DNA of 64,000 bases from Chamaesiphon minutus PCC 6605 (GCF_000317145.1 NC_019697.1:4414886-4478885), one strand, 5' to 3'; shown: positions 7,783-17,103, counted from the stretch's first letter. A program made the numbers and translations. The notes: a model not told the origin generated them from the letters alone.

Positions 7783-10101
7783 TTAACGGAATTTACTGTA
7801 GGTCATACGTTCTATCGTGTGCTCGACTTCGTAGGAATAATCCTCATCATCCTCATCAGCATCGTCTTCGTCAACAATTGGTTGAGGTGGAGATACGGTT
7901 ACTTCGAGGGAGACAGACAGTTGCTCTACCTGAGGTTTCGATCCACTGTTGGCTAGAGCTATCGATATATCATCTAGGTATGACTCTTTCACCACAGGTT
8001 TGGAGGCATTTCTGTGACGATCCTCCTCATAACGAGCTGGAGCGGGATTGACCTTTGCATCCTCAACGTTGCGGCGATCGCTTCTTGTTAAATTCTGCTT
8101 GTTGGCGAAGAGTTTTCTACGGCGGATAGTTTCTTCCCGAATAGCGACATTATTGATCTGTTTACCAGCAAGTTTGAGCTTCTTGACCGAGTGTCTGACA
8201 TCTTCAAGTGATAACCGATCTGCTTCTAACCCTACAGCGCAAGCGCGAGAGATGAACTTTTCTCGGCCATCTCGGTGACTGTAAACCAACAGCATCGTAA
8301 TATCCCTGGGGTCAAATTTCAAAAAAACTTCATTGCCAACGTGTTGCCCTAAGTACTCCCCTTTATAGAGTAGATTCTCAAACTTGATATAGCCACCGTC
8401 GTAAACAACACGCTCATTTGTTTGCATCAGACAAATGTCGAGTTCTCGTGGTTTAATTACCGCAGGTGGAGTCTGTAATCCAGCCTCCCACCGTTTCATG
8501 CGACTTTGTTCGGGCGCGAAAGGGTTGGCTCTGGTACGCGGATCGGGTTTTTGATTATAGTTATCAACAAGATATCCAACTAAAACCATTTCTAAATCTC
8601 GCAGTGTCATTTTGACAACCTTTGCAATATCTTTTGGACGCTTTTGGACATTAGGACCCGTGTAAGCTGGAGCTTCACTCAAAAGTTCGCTTACAGTACG
8701 GAAAGGACGCTCGACAATTCCACCTTGAGAGGGCTGTTCTCGACGTTTTGCTTCAAAGCCTAGCTGATCGCCCACGTACACTAAGAAATTAAAGTCTTTA
8801 CCACCATCTGTATAGATGTATCGAGGAGAGCCATGCGTTATCCAATTACATCTTAGCTGGTATTCTGGAGCATATTGCTTGGGTCGCATCGCGTGTCGCA
8901 AAGCTAGGGCAACCACCAGAGAACTGGGTGCTTTGAGTCCTAGTCGATACCCCACAATGCAACGTGAGTAGCAATCAATCACTGTAGTAAGAATCGGACG
9001 ACCAATATCCACACCATCCTCATCAACAAGTAATATATCTGCTTTAGTGTGATCGATTTGCCAAACTTGATTGCTGCGAGTGACGGAGATATTCTCCTGG
9101 TCGCGAGTTCTGAGAATTAAGGTATCGCCGTGCCATCCGGGACTGCGACTACTTTTTGCGGTATTGTTGCTCTCTTCAATTGGCTTCAACCAAATTTCTA
9201 CGGTTCTAGTACAGGGGGGTTGACCGTATTTCCGCCAAAACTCGAATGCTACGAGCGACTGCTTCTGCTCCTCAAGTTTCATGATGCACTTATGCACTTC
9301 CTGTGTATCCAGCTTTCGTTTCCGTAGCTCAGAGAGCTTAGTCTTTAGGTCTGAGATTTGTGTCTGAATCTCACGCCTGTGCTCGTTACAAATCTGCTTA
9401 CGTTCTTCAATTAACCTTGAAAGTTCTAGATCGAGTTCTTCCTTATCAAAGCCTGCTGCCTCCAATCTGGCGACTTCATCTGACAACTCCAGCTTCACAT
9501 ACTCATAAATCTGGTCTTCAATATGGCTCACAGCTTGAGTACGAGTCATTAATTTGTCACCCTTGTTCCCTCCCTCGTAAATCTTGAGACTTAGGTTATA
9601 CCAATATTCGCTCCGACGAGGTTGGCCAACATCTGCTCTTTTTGCTTTGAAGAATGAAGCCGTACCCAACTCAATCCAGTCTTGAAAAATACGTCTGACT
9701 TGGCGGGTCGATTTCTTTAGCCTCTTTGCTCCTTCTCTAAGTTGTTCGCAGAATAAGTTACGGTTGTTTCGTGCGGCTAAGAGGTTACGGATGACATCTC
9801 GTTTTAACTTTTGCTCGTCCGTCAATTGGAGCCTAACTTTTTCTCCATTTTCAAGCGTGATTTCGTCTTCCAACGCGTATCGACGGTCTAGAAACTCGAT
9901 CCCTTCATCATCTTCTGGTGTGCCATAGCAGGCGATCGACTCTTCCGAGGGCTGGTAAGCGATCTTTTGCCGATCGGTCGCCAATTCTTCTTCATCAGCA
10001 ATTAGAGGTTCCTCAGTATCAAAATTTTCATCCTCATAGATCGAAGAAAAATCGTTGTCATTTAACCGATCGGAATGCTCATTGGCTTCAGTCAGGGTCA
10101 T
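7783..10101 (-). CDS. tnsB: Tn7/Tn5053-like DDE transposase (TnsB/TniA type)
   Basis: 772 residues, longer than the roughly 580-700 of most TnsB/TniA proteins because of an acidic N-terminal extension (about 1-70) and an acidic C-terminal tail (EDDADEDDEDYSYE). Helix-turn-helix-like DNA-binding regions occupy about 90-330, with a charged coiled stretch near 215-285. The rve-type core follows, with catalytic residues in WQIDHTKAD (about D350), YIYTDGGKDF (about D432) and QGGIVERPFRT (about E464). A Mu-transposase-like beta-barrel domain (GGYIKFENLLYKGEYLGQHV) comes after. TnsB binds the transposon ends and performs strand transfer. The start has GGAG four bases upstream. No intact TnsC, TniQ, TnsA, Cas or CRISPR is in the window, so the target-selection mode is unknown. 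Confidence 0.9.
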   Translation of the reverse strand: MTLTEANEHSDRLNDNDFSSIYEDENFDTEEPLIADEEELATDRQKIAYQPSEESIACYGTPEDDEGIEFLDRRYALEDEITLENGEKVRLQLTDEQKLKRDVIRNLLAARNNRNLFCEQLREGAKRLKKSTRQVRRIFQDWIELGTASFFKAKRADVGQPRRSEYWYNLSLKIYEGGNKGDKLMTRTQAVSHIEDQIYEYVKLELSDEVARLEAAGFDKEELDLELSRLIEERKQICNEHRREIQTQISDLKTKLSELRKRKLDTQEVHKCIMKLEEQKQSLVAFEFWRKYGQPPCTRTVEIWLKPIEESNNTAKSSRSPGWHGDTLILRTRDQENISVTRSNQVWQIDHTKADILLVDEDGVDIGRPILTTVIDCYSRCIVGYRLGLKAPSSLVVALALRHAMRPKQYAPEYQLRCNWITHGSPRYIYTDGGKDFNFLVYVGDQLGFEAKRREQPSQGGIVERPFRTVSELLSEAPAYTGPNVQKRPKDIAKVVKMTLRDLEMVLVGYLVDNYNQKPDPRTRANPFAPEQSRMKRWEAGLQTPPAVIKPRELDICLMQTNERVVYDGGYIKFENLLYKGEYLGQHVGNEVFLKFDPRDITMLLVYSHRDGREKFISRACAVGLEADRLSLEDVRHSVKKLKLAGKQINNVAIREETIRRRKLFANKQNLTRSDRRNVEDAKVNPAPARYEEDRHRNASKPVVKESYLDDISIALANSGSKPQVEQLSVSLEVTVSPPQPIVDEDDADEDDEDYSYEVEHTIERMTYSKFR

Positions 10102-10629
10102 AACTCCGCACTTCCCAATTTGATATAGTAGGTTTGCATTAGTAGCGATTTAGGTTGACCAATCTAGTTTGGCAACCAGTAGAATGTCCACTTCAGTAGG
10201 GTCAGTCTGAGAAAATTTAATGCTTCCAATCAACTGTCTAGATGCCTGAGGACTAATTCTGGAGCTGCATCCAACTCCTTGCTCTCATCAATAGCGGAGG
10301 TTTTTGAGTTCCCAAGTCGTCTTCCTCAGGGATTAGAGAGAAATTTTCACCCTTCTGCTAATCTCAGTGTTTGTTAATGTCAGGTTGGTTTATGGTTCTT
10401 CTGCTCTCAATCATACAGTAATTTTATACTAAAAATATTGCAGGCGGGCAGAAAGCGGATAATTATTCTCAAAAAACTTTCACTATAGTAAGCATAAGCT
10501 TTCCGTGACGGAAAAGTTATCGGAGAACGAGCTAAAGCCGCATTAATTTGTCCTACTTAACCTCTGCTTGTAGAATTTTTATGAATCTTCGGTGGTCGCG
10601 ATACTAAAGTTGAAACCGCTTCTACAAAA
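10102..10629. other. Leader region upstream of tnsB
   Basis: No coding region is seen in these 530 bp. They separate the tnsB start from the array of end-repeats and should contain the tnsB promoter. HIP1 sites become rare here, unlike the surrounding chromosome, which fits transposon DNA. Confidence 0.4.
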
Positions 10630-10957
10630 TGACACGCAATCCTTTGTTCATTCTATAAAGGCTTGGAGCTACTGATAAATATACGTTTTAGCTTTCAAGG
10701 TAACGAAATGACATGTAATCCTTCCTCGTGCGTAAAAAACAACAAAACTATTACATAGCAAGGTTTTCAATCAACGATTGACAAAATGACATTTATTCTT
10801 TCTACAATACTACGAAATGACATGTAATCCTTCGATCACCTTTTTTCTGAAAATTGATGACTAAAAAGCATCAAAGCCATGCGGAGTAAAGCTTTGGGTT
10901 AAGCATCAGTCGTGACATTTATTTCTTCGATTTTGACACTTATTCCTTCGCTCTACA
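10630..10957 (-). repeat. Six TnsB-site-like repeats and candidate transposon end
   Basis: The 17-mer TGACAYNYAWTCYTTCG recurs, all copies in one direction, at 10630-10646, 10709-10725, 10787-10803, 10818-10834, 10913-10929 and 10934-10950. Read toward tnsB, the outermost copy is preceded by TGTAGAG, so the end would be TGT at 10957-10955. Tn7-like ends begin with TGT and carry several oriented TnsB sites, denser near the tip, as here. The position upstream of tnsB is that of a Tn7-like left end. Binding has not been shown, and no matching right end was seen in the window. Confidence 0.7.
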
Positions 10958-11243
10958 AATGTCACTATTTTACGAATAGTGTTATCAAAGGTATAAGTTA
11001 CTTGTTTTTAAGCTGCCGCTAATTAATGCTGCAACGAATCTAAGTAACTTGTTGGAAGCTAGATATATTGCAGATCCGCCGCTGAACCGACCCAAAAACA
11101 CGCCGAGGTTTACTCAGCGTGTTTTTGGGTGCAAACCTGTTGGTAAACTCGGCATTGACGTTATCTCACACAGAAGGCGTTATGGGTATCCCTCCCAGCT
11201 CTATTTGCTAGCTGTTAATACTTCGATCGAGTAACGCCTGACA
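10958..11243. other. Flank outside the candidate transposon end
   Basis: No gene is seen. A 7-bp inverted repeat (CACTATT, spacer TTACG, AATAGTG) lies at 10963-10981, directly outside the candidate end. A short duplicated motif (AAGTTACTTGTT / AAGTAACTTGTT) occurs near 10996 and 11042. The strong hairpin at 11090-11130 is listed separately. Confidence 0.4.
11090..11130. terminator. Perfect 14-bp hairpin, terminator-like
   Basis: Arm ACCCAAAAACACGC (11090-11103) pairs perfectly with GCGTGTTTTTGGGT (11117-11130) round a 13-nt loop. The T-rich right arm or A-rich left arm could serve as a bidirectional terminator downstream of the minus-strand sugar transferase promoter region or as a boundary of the inserted DNA. 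It has no classical T-run after the stem. Confidence 0.5.
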
Positions 11244-11900
11244 TTATTTATCGTTACCCATAAACTCTGGCATTGCGACGATATCTGCGCTCTGGCTGAT
11301 ACCTTCTCGTTTGATTACCTTCCCTACAGTCATCAGCAAAATCTTCAGATCCAACCAAAGACTCCAGTTATCCACATACCACAGATCTAGCTTGAATTTT
11401 TCGTCCCAAGTGAGCGCATTGCGACCATTTACTTGCGCCCATCCGGTAATTCCGGGGCGAACATCGTGACGTCGTGCTTGATCGGGGCTATAACGTTCTA
11501 GATACCTTACCAGCAGCGGACGGGGGCCAACGAAACTCATGTCGCCTCGGAGCACGTTCCACAGTTGTGGCAGTTCGTCGAGACTGGCTTTGCGCAGCAC
11601 TTGACCTAGAGGAATCAGCCGTTCCTCATCCGATAATAACTTACCCTGAGCATCGCAATCATCAGTCATCGTGCGAAACTTAAACACGGTAAAAATCTTG
11701 CCATTTTTGCCGGGACGGGTTTGCGTAAAGACAACCGGGCTACCCATGCGAAGGCGAACGACGATCGCCACAACAAGTAGTATCGGCGAAAATAACAGTA
11801 GTAACAATGCTGCCATCACTCGATCGCTAAATAGTTTAATGCCTCGACTAAAATAGTGGAGTAAATTGTTGGAAGATTTGGTTTGGATCATATTCGTCAT
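11244..11900 (-). CDS. Bacterial sugar transferase (monotopic phosphoglycosyl transferase)
   Basis: 218 residues. One N-terminal hydrophobic segment (about 28-50, ALLLLLFSPILLVVAIVVRL) is followed by the compact PglC/WcaJ-type catalytic domain: FKFRTM, RKASLDELPQLWNVLRGDMS with the catalytic Asp-Glu pair, FVGPRPLL and RPGITGWAQVNGRN. Enzymes of this family move a phospho-sugar from a nucleotide sugar to undecaprenyl phosphate at the inner face of the membrane, the first step of exopolysaccharide or glycan assembly. The length matches the short PglC-like form without the large N-terminal membrane domain. No glycosyltransferase cluster adjoins it, so the sugar and polymer are unknown. Confidence 0.93.
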   Translation of the reverse strand: MTNMIQTKSSNNLLHYFSRGIKLFSDRVMAALLLLLFSPILLVVAIVVRLRMGSPVVFTQTRPGKNGKIFTVFKFRTMTDDCDAQGKLLSDEERLIPLGQVLRKASLDELPQLWNVLRGDMSFVGPRPLLVRYLERYSPDQARRHDVRPGITGWAQVNGRNALTWDEKFKLDLWYVDNWSLWLDLKILLMTVGKVIKREGISQSADIVAMPEFMGNDK

Positions 11901-12148
11901 CTATCGTTAGTTACTGCTAGAGCGATGGAGCCGGGATACTGCCCCAGCTAATCTTTATTTTTCCCATCTCCTCTATCCCGATTACTAGAAAAAGGATTTT
12001 TTTACTTTCTAACTCTAACAATTTGGGAAAGCTACACTTTATAGTTTATACAGTACTGTAGCTCTTTAGCTGCAAAAGCTATTCTAGATCGAGCGACCGA
12101 CTCGGCCAATTTTACTGCTTCCGTCTATTTGAGAATCGAGATTCTATC

Positions 12149-12490
12149 GTGAATAAAATTATTTCAGTACCCAGTCAGCCGATTACTCCCGTTTCGTCCG
12201 CATCCGCTCGCTCTCAAATGGAAGCCGAGCGCGTTCAGGAGATATTGACCTTACTGACGAGTTTGATGGCTAGAGAAGAGGCGACGATTAAATTGATTAT
12301 CGATTGCCTATACGATATCGGCTATGTCAATTTAATTAATAAGAAGGTACGATTGCGACCGCTCAACTCGCTTGCCAAGTTTATTGCCAAACGATCGAAA
12401 CCTGTAGCTAAAATATTTGCATGGCGATGGTTTATTAAAAATTGCCCACAATTAATTGCGAAATGGTTATATGTCAAAGTCCAGTTTTAA
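12149..12490 (+). CDS. Hypothetical protein, small and basic
   Basis: 113 residues from a GTG at 12149. The N-terminal 25 residues are Ser/Pro/Ala-rich; a helix with EAERVQEILTLLTSLMAREE follows, then a basic C-terminal half (FIAKRSKPVAKIFAWRWFIK). No family is recognised and no signal peptide is evident. It stands alone between divergent and convergent neighbours. A coding role is supported by base use and a clean frame, not by homology. Confidence 0.6.
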   Translation: MNKIISVPSQPITPVSSASARSQMEAERVQEILTLLTSLMAREEATIKLIIDCLYDIGYVNLINKKVRLRPLNSLAKFIAKRSKPVAKIFAWRWFIKNCPQLIAKWLYVKVQF

Positions 12491-12501
12491 CTGAGTTAAA
12501 G

Positions 12502-13197
12502 CTAAAAGCTGACGCGATACATCTGGAATAGCTGTCCTGATTTTGTTGCTGTGACTTTACCGCCGACTTGTTTAACTAGATCGTTGAATTCTGCCAGCGG
12601 CGATAAAAAGACTTCAGCACCCAAATATGTCTCTAAAATCGCCCAGTTTTCGGCAATTTCAGTAGTGGGATCGATCGCGTCAAAGACAAAGATGCCATCT
12701 GGTTTCAAGACTCGTTTGACTTCTTGGAGCACTAGTTTCCAGTACTCAAGTGGATAATAGCAACTGAATCCAGTCGCGATCGCTCGATCGAATGTATCGT
12801 TATCATACTGTAATTGATGGGCTGCGCCAGATTGAACTCCCTTAAATAATTTAGAATTTAATTGCGAACCGCGCGAATTCAGGGCACTCCGCGCGACGGA
12901 ACTCACTTCTTGTCCATAGAAGTATGTTTCCCACTCGCGCCAATTATAAATTAAAAAACTCACGCCACAGCCAATATCTAAGCAGCGATGGTTCTTTTTA
13001 AATCCGGCTAGTTCCCAAAATGGCGAAGTAATTTTTGCCGCCAGATTGTGACCGATCCATTCTCTAAAAATGGGCATCGCTTCTACTTCTGCTGGTAACT
13101 CAAAAGCTTCTTGTTTATATTCTCGATCGAATCTTTGTTTGACTCGATCGATTTGACTATTCCAGTCTTGTTGTGGTGAAATGAGAGAACCGTACAT
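12502..13197 (-). CDS. Class I SAM-dependent methyltransferase
   Basis: 231 residues from the ATG of MYGSLISPQQDW. The frame continues 17 codons upstream, but those (MVGTAHPTLSTRYQ) come from a GGTGGGCAGTTCCCACC-type interspersed repeat and are not likely native. Motif I is LDIGCGVSFLIYNW, motif II is TFDRAIATGF and the post-motif KRVLKPDGIFVFDAID is clear, so it has the Rossmann SAM-binding fold. The substrate is unknown. It is convergent with the small gene before it. Confidence 0.85.
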   Translation of the reverse strand: MYGSLISPQQDWNSQIDRVKQRFDREYKQEAFELPAEVEAMPIFREWIGHNLAAKITSPFWELAGFKKNHRCLDIGCGVSFLIYNWREWETYFYGQEVSSVARSALNSRGSQLNSKLFKGVQSGAAHQLQYDNDTFDRAIATGFSCYYPLEYWKLVLQEVKRVLKPDGIFVFDAIDPTTEIAENWAILETYLGAEVFLSPLAEFNDLVKQVGGKVTATKSGQLFQMYRVSF

Positions 13198-13317
13198 AAT
13201 TAATAATTGATAGCGGGTAGACAGCGTAGGGTGGGCAGTTCCCACCATCTGGATTTCAGATATAACCTATTTTAAAAGTCGCTGCTCATCATCTAAATTT
13301 TAGAAATAATCTAAGAG

Positions 13318-13983
13318 CTATTTTTGATTTTCTAGGTGCTTGAAGACTGATTTGTCACCGATGTCGTCGGGGATTAATTGGAATGCTTTGCGGCTGGCAA
13401 ATATAAAAAATAAACCAGACCAAATAGTGAGTAAAATAGCTTCTATATTTAGAGTAAGTAGACTGGTAAGATGACCTAAGAGTAAGATTGGCACCAGAAA
13501 TGTAAGAATTTTGGTTTCAAAGCGATTGAAGCAAAAGGCTTCTTTAAAAAAGATACCTGTAAGTGCGGCAAAGGTAAAACCGATACCTAAAATTGTTAAA
13601 GGATGCTCGTAAACGATCGATCCGATCGGTTCGCGATAATACAAGGAAAACCCGATCGCGCTCGCACAGCCGATCGCCCAAAATAATTGCAAAGCTCTGT
13701 GCAAAATGGTCATATAAATATGAATCGTAATTAAGGCGATGCCTAAAGCAACCGAAAATGTAACATACAACCAAGTTACTAAACTGAGAGTATTGGGTGA
13801 GGGGCGTTCGCTGCTACTTTCTGGCAATAATACTAGCAAAGTTGCGATGGCAAAACTTACTGCCGCTACCATCAAAGCACTTCGATAAACGATGACGCCT
13901 TGACGATCGCGATCGGTAATTGTAAATGTGCCAAACTGCCCTTGATAGATTTCGGGAGTGAGATTTGATTCGAGTGCCGACAT
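13318..13983 (-). CDS. DUF2301-type integral membrane protein
   Basis: 221 residues from the ATG of MSALESNLTPEIYQG, which has GGAGG eight bases upstream; a GTG five codons earlier would bury that ribosome site. The protein has about seven hydrophobic segments after an N-terminal cytosolic part containing YQGQFGTFTITDRDRQG. This resembles the cyanobacterial/plastid DUF2301 family of membrane proteins, whose function is not known. It precedes an RDD protein gene on the same strand. Confidence 0.7.
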   Translation of the reverse strand: MSALESNLTPEIYQGQFGTFTITDRDRQGVIVYRSALMVAAVSFAIATLLVLLPESSSERPSPNTLSLVTWLYVTFSVALGIALITIHIYMTILHRALQLFWAIGCASAIGFSLYYREPIGSIVYEHPLTILGIGFTFAALTGIFFKEAFCFNRFETKILTFLVPILLLGHLTSLLTLNIEAILLTIWSGLFFIFASRKAFQLIPDDIGDKSVFKHLENQK

Positions 13984-14026
13984 GTGCGTGACCTCCACTA
14001 AATTTAGAGATTGCGATCGCGATTTA

Positions 14027-14797
14027 TTAACCGCGAAACTGTTGCTGGTATGCGAGAAAGACTGCTTCGATTGTCAGATGAGCGTCAAGTGATGGCGGTC
14101 GATCTGCTAATTCTATTTTCGCTAATATTTGTCGTGCCAAACGATCGCTAACTTGAATTTTTGCTGCTGGATCTAGAGCGGGATATCGATACAGATATTT
14201 CCGCATCGTCCCAAAGTCATCGGTTGTCAATGCGGCGATACGTCCGGTTTCGATCAGTTGATTGGCTAAGTCTGTTGCGGCTGGTGAGAGGCTAATTTTT
14301 TGGGTGGCTACTGTTTGTCCTTCTTGAATTAAAATCGTACCCGCAACCCAATCGCCGAGACGTTTTTCTTGGGGTGTAAAAATAATAAATAATATGCCCA
14401 GGCAAAATAAGTCATCGATCGGACGTAGTAACGCTCGCAAGATCGATTGTTGAATGCCAACATTGCGGCCATCATCTCGAATTACCCTAATTTTTACATG
14501 TCGCTTACCAGGAGTTTGACCCCGCCAGAGAGTCTCAAACAGAATAAAATAACCGATATATACTGCAAATAATATCAATAGTTGGATGGCTGAGAGCCAA
14601 GTGCTATATGTTTTTGATTGTAGCCAAGGGACTTGCGAATACAATAGTGCCCAACCTATCAACAATAAAAAGAGTGTGAAACTCCAAATGAGATAGTCAA
14701 TGATTATTGCTAGTGTCCGATTTCCGATTCCCGCTAAGATAAATTCTAGTTCGACACTCTCTGGGGTTTGGGATTTAACTCGGTTTAAGAATTTCAT
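14027..14797 (-). CDS. RDD family membrane protein
   Basis: 256 residues. The RDD signature is visible: an N-terminal arginine in LAGIGNRTLAIIIDYLIW, followed by the aspartates of the first membrane segment, then TLWRGQTPGKRHVKIRV, and a final RLGDWVAGTILI. Four hydrophobic segments lie in the first 150 residues and a soluble C-terminal part follows. RDD proteins are linked to ion or small-solute transport in some bacteria, but this one is uncharacterised. It lies 29 bp after the next membrane-protein gene (14827-15777), so the two probably form an operon. Confidence 0.88.
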   Translation of the reverse strand: MKFLNRVKSQTPESVELEFILAGIGNRTLAIIIDYLIWSFTLFLLLIGWALLYSQVPWLQSKTYSTWLSAIQLLILFAVYIGYFILFETLWRGQTPGKRHVKIRVIRDDGRNVGIQQSILRALLRPIDDLFCLGILFIIFTPQEKRLGDWVAGTILIQEGQTVATQKISLSPAATDLANQLIETGRIAALTTDDFGTMRKYLYRYPALDPAAKIQVSDRLARQILAKIELADRPPSLDAHLTIEAVFLAYQQQFRG

Positions 14798-14826
14798 CTG
14801 ATTTAGTATTTACTACCTGCGATCGC

Positions 14827-15777
14827 CTAAATACTCAAGTCTATACCTTCGCGACGATTGCGCAGATCGTAGTAGACGATCGCTTTAATCGCTTGCCAGA
14901 AAGGCATGATAATTAGTTCGCCCAGCAGACTGAGGATAAAGCCGCCCAACATTAGCAGCGAACCAATTGCTTGAGTTGATGGATCGATCGATCCCACCTG
15001 ACTGGTAGTCATAATTTGACCGATAAAACTGGGAACATTGCCCATTGAGGTAATTGGTAGCGTCACTAAAAACCCCACCGCAATAATCGCTGCAACTTTG
15101 TTAGCCACAACCCCACTTAACTGCCGACTCCGACTAATACTATAGCTAGCCGATGTTGTAGACTCGATCGCCATTGGTAATTCGGACACAAACCAGTAAG
15201 CATAGTAACGAATCAATAATGCAAACCAGAGCAAGATTAAAACGATCGCGAGCAACCCGATGATAAACGACACAGCGAGATTAGCCGTCGGCACCTTCAA
15301 TATAGATAAAATGGCGGCAGCCATAAAGATAACGATGATGACCCCGATATAGCTGACTAGTGCGACGACAAATAGGTACAGGCTCACCAGCCACGAGAGT
15401 CTCAAGAAACCCCACATGCGCGGTAGCAGGTTTTGTGTAGCCACAGCAACGGTTTCTGGTGCATTGGCTAGCTCCTGATAAGCTAACCGACAAATTATGG
15501 CTCGATCGGTAGAATACTTAGCTAAAAAATAAAAGGTGGCAGCCACCCATCCCAAAACAACCGGAATGGCCGCTAGCCACGATTTGGTGAAGCCATACAT
15601 CACGCCACCGACAAATAACAACCCGATCGAAGCTGCGACGATCGCTACTACCCAAGCAGTCGCTCGTGCTGATACCTGTAAATAACGTTTAAAGTTGGAC
15701 TTGTATAGAGTAGTGGCCATAGTGACGACATTCCCGATACTCAAGGTACCAACCGGATCGGCATTATTTTTCATCAT
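14827..15777 (-). CDS. Polytopic membrane protein, RDD-gene partner
   Basis: 316 residues with about six to seven hydrophobic segments spread from residue 45 to the end (for example VVAIVAASIGLLFVGGVMYG and FIIGLLAIVLILLWFALLIRYY). The C-terminus is short and charged (YYDLRNRREGIDLSI). No catalytic motif is seen. The layout resembles DUF975-like or glycerophosphodiesterase-type membrane domains that often accompany RDD genes in cyanobacteria; this is a loose resemblance. It lies just upstream of the RDD gene on the same strand. Confidence 0.75.
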   Translation of the reverse strand: MMKNNADPVGTLSIGNVVTMATTLYKSNFKRYLQVSARATAWVVAIVAASIGLLFVGGVMYGFTKSWLAAIPVVLGWVAATFYFLAKYSTDRAIICRLAYQELANAPETVAVATQNLLPRMWGFLRLSWLVSLYLFVVALVSYIGVIIVIFMAAAILSILKVPTANLAVSFIIGLLAIVLILLWFALLIRYYAYWFVSELPMAIESTTSASYSISRSRQLSGVVANKVAAIIAVGFLVTLPITSMGNVPSFIGQIMTTSQVGSIDPSTQAIGSLLMLGGFILSLLGELIIMPFWQAIKAIVYYDLRNRREGIDLSI

Positions 15778-15853
15778 GATCTGACATTGCCTATTGGCGA
15801 TTGTGGTGATGCTGTGTCTAAATTCTCACCACAATCATAATACCCAGACGTCG

Positions 15854-16945
15854 CTATTTAAAAAATTGCTGAACGCCAGAGAGATTAGCCGTATCCCGAA
15901 TCACTAGAAATACACCCAAGCCTAGCAATAAAAATAAACCTGTCTGCATCACGGTTTCTTGCAATTTCATCGGTAGGGGTTTACCCAGCAAACCTTCAAA
16001 CAACAAAAATGCCAACTGACCGCCATCCAAAGCAGGTAATGGCAAAATATTCATTACTGCCAAATTGATGCTGATCAGCGCGCCAAATTGGAGCAATCCA
16101 GCAATATTTGTCGAAGCGATATTCGATCCGATTTCGACAATTTTGATCGGCCCTGCGATTTGACTGGCTGTATCGCCAAAATTAGTCACTAATTGGGACA
16201 AACCTTGAACTGTCAGCACCACAACGCGCTCGAATTCACTCGCGCCTTTAGCCAGTGCATCGATCGGACTTACAGATCGATCGATAATAATATCGGCATT
16301 GGGTGCGAGTTTAACTCCAATTTGACCTTTGCCGCTATCGTTGGCATCGGGGGTAACTTGCAGGTTGAGAGTCTCGTTACCGCGTTGGATCTCGAAGGTT
16401 AGTGGTTGCTGGGCGTGGTTCTGGATTTCGCTCATCAACTTAACGATCGCGGGTTTACCATCTCCTAGTGGCTCTTTATCTACCGCTACAATGATATCTT
16501 TGGCTTGGAGTCCAGCTTTACCCGCCGCCGTACTCAGATTGGTTGCAATCCCTGATACGACTACGCCGGGATGATAATTAATCTGTTGAAATCCGGTGAC
16601 GCTAACCTGGACGACCAACAAAAAATAAGCAAAAATCAAGTTGGCAATTACGCCCGCACTAATGACGATCGCTCGATCGAGTATCGGACGATTGCGAAGT
16701 AAATTGGGATCGTTGGCTGGAATATCGCTGTCGGGATCGTCATCGGGAAAACCGACGAAACCACCGAGCGGCAATGCGCGTAGCGCGTATTCAGTTTGCT
16801 TGCCTTGATATTTTAATAATATCGGCCCAAACCCGATCGAGAATTTATTTGCATAAATACCCTGTAATCTGGCTGCTAAAAAGTGCCCCAGCTCGTGGAT
16901 AAAAATTAATACTGCTAAAACGCCAATCGCCGCCAATGTTGACAT
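15854..16945 (-). CDS. rseP: RseP-type site-2 zinc metalloprotease
   Basis: 363 residues, normal for cyanobacterial S2P homologues. The zinc motif HELGH (within FIHELGHFLAARLQG) sits near residue 17 in the first membrane helix. A PDZ domain occupies about 125-215 (GKAGLQAKDIIVAVDKEPLG). The second active-site motif is NILPLPALDGGQL near residue 300. Family members cut membrane-bound anti-sigma factors or signal-peptide remnants within the membrane. It probably acts in the plasma or thylakoid membrane. It is alone between intergenic gaps of about 75 and 160 bp. Confidence 0.95.
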   Translation of the reverse strand: MSTLAAIGVLAVLIFIHELGHFLAARLQGIYANKFSIGFGPILLKYQGKQTEYALRALPLGGFVGFPDDDPDSDIPANDPNLLRNRPILDRAIVISAGVIANLIFAYFLLVVQVSVTGFQQINYHPGVVVSGIATNLSTAAGKAGLQAKDIIVAVDKEPLGDGKPAIVKLMSEIQNHAQQPLTFEIQRGNETLNLQVTPDANDSGKGQIGVKLAPNADIIIDRSVSPIDALAKGASEFERVVVLTVQGLSQLVTNFGDTASQIAGPIKIVEIGSNIASTNIAGLLQFGALISINLAVMNILPLPALDGGQLAFLLFEGLLGKPLPMKLQETVMQTGLFLLLGLGVFLVIRDTANLSGVQQFFK

Positions 16946-17103
16946 ATTTTCTCTTAGTTTGACCTACTATCCCCCATTTTAATCCGGTATGGAGAGTGTG
17001 GGGAGTCTCTGGAGATCGGGAAACTATACTTTGGATAGTGGATAGTGAATCGTTTGGTATTGCTGAATTTTAGTGAAGATTTTTCGGAGATCGCTCGATT
17101 GAG

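Noticed and set aside
7783-10101. TnsA-TnsB fusion
   Set aside because: The N-terminal extension is acidic and low-complexity and shows no TnsA nuclease motif.
7783-10957. CRISPR-associated transposon (CAST)
   Set aside because: TnsB and end-like repeats are seen, but no Cas12k, Cascade, TniQ, tracrRNA or CRISPR array is in the window; the claim would go beyond the evidence.
13198-13248. Upstream extension of the methyltransferase (MVGTAHPTL)
   Set aside because: These codons arise from a common interspersed repeat and recur in unrelated places; the ATG at 13197 fits the family start better.
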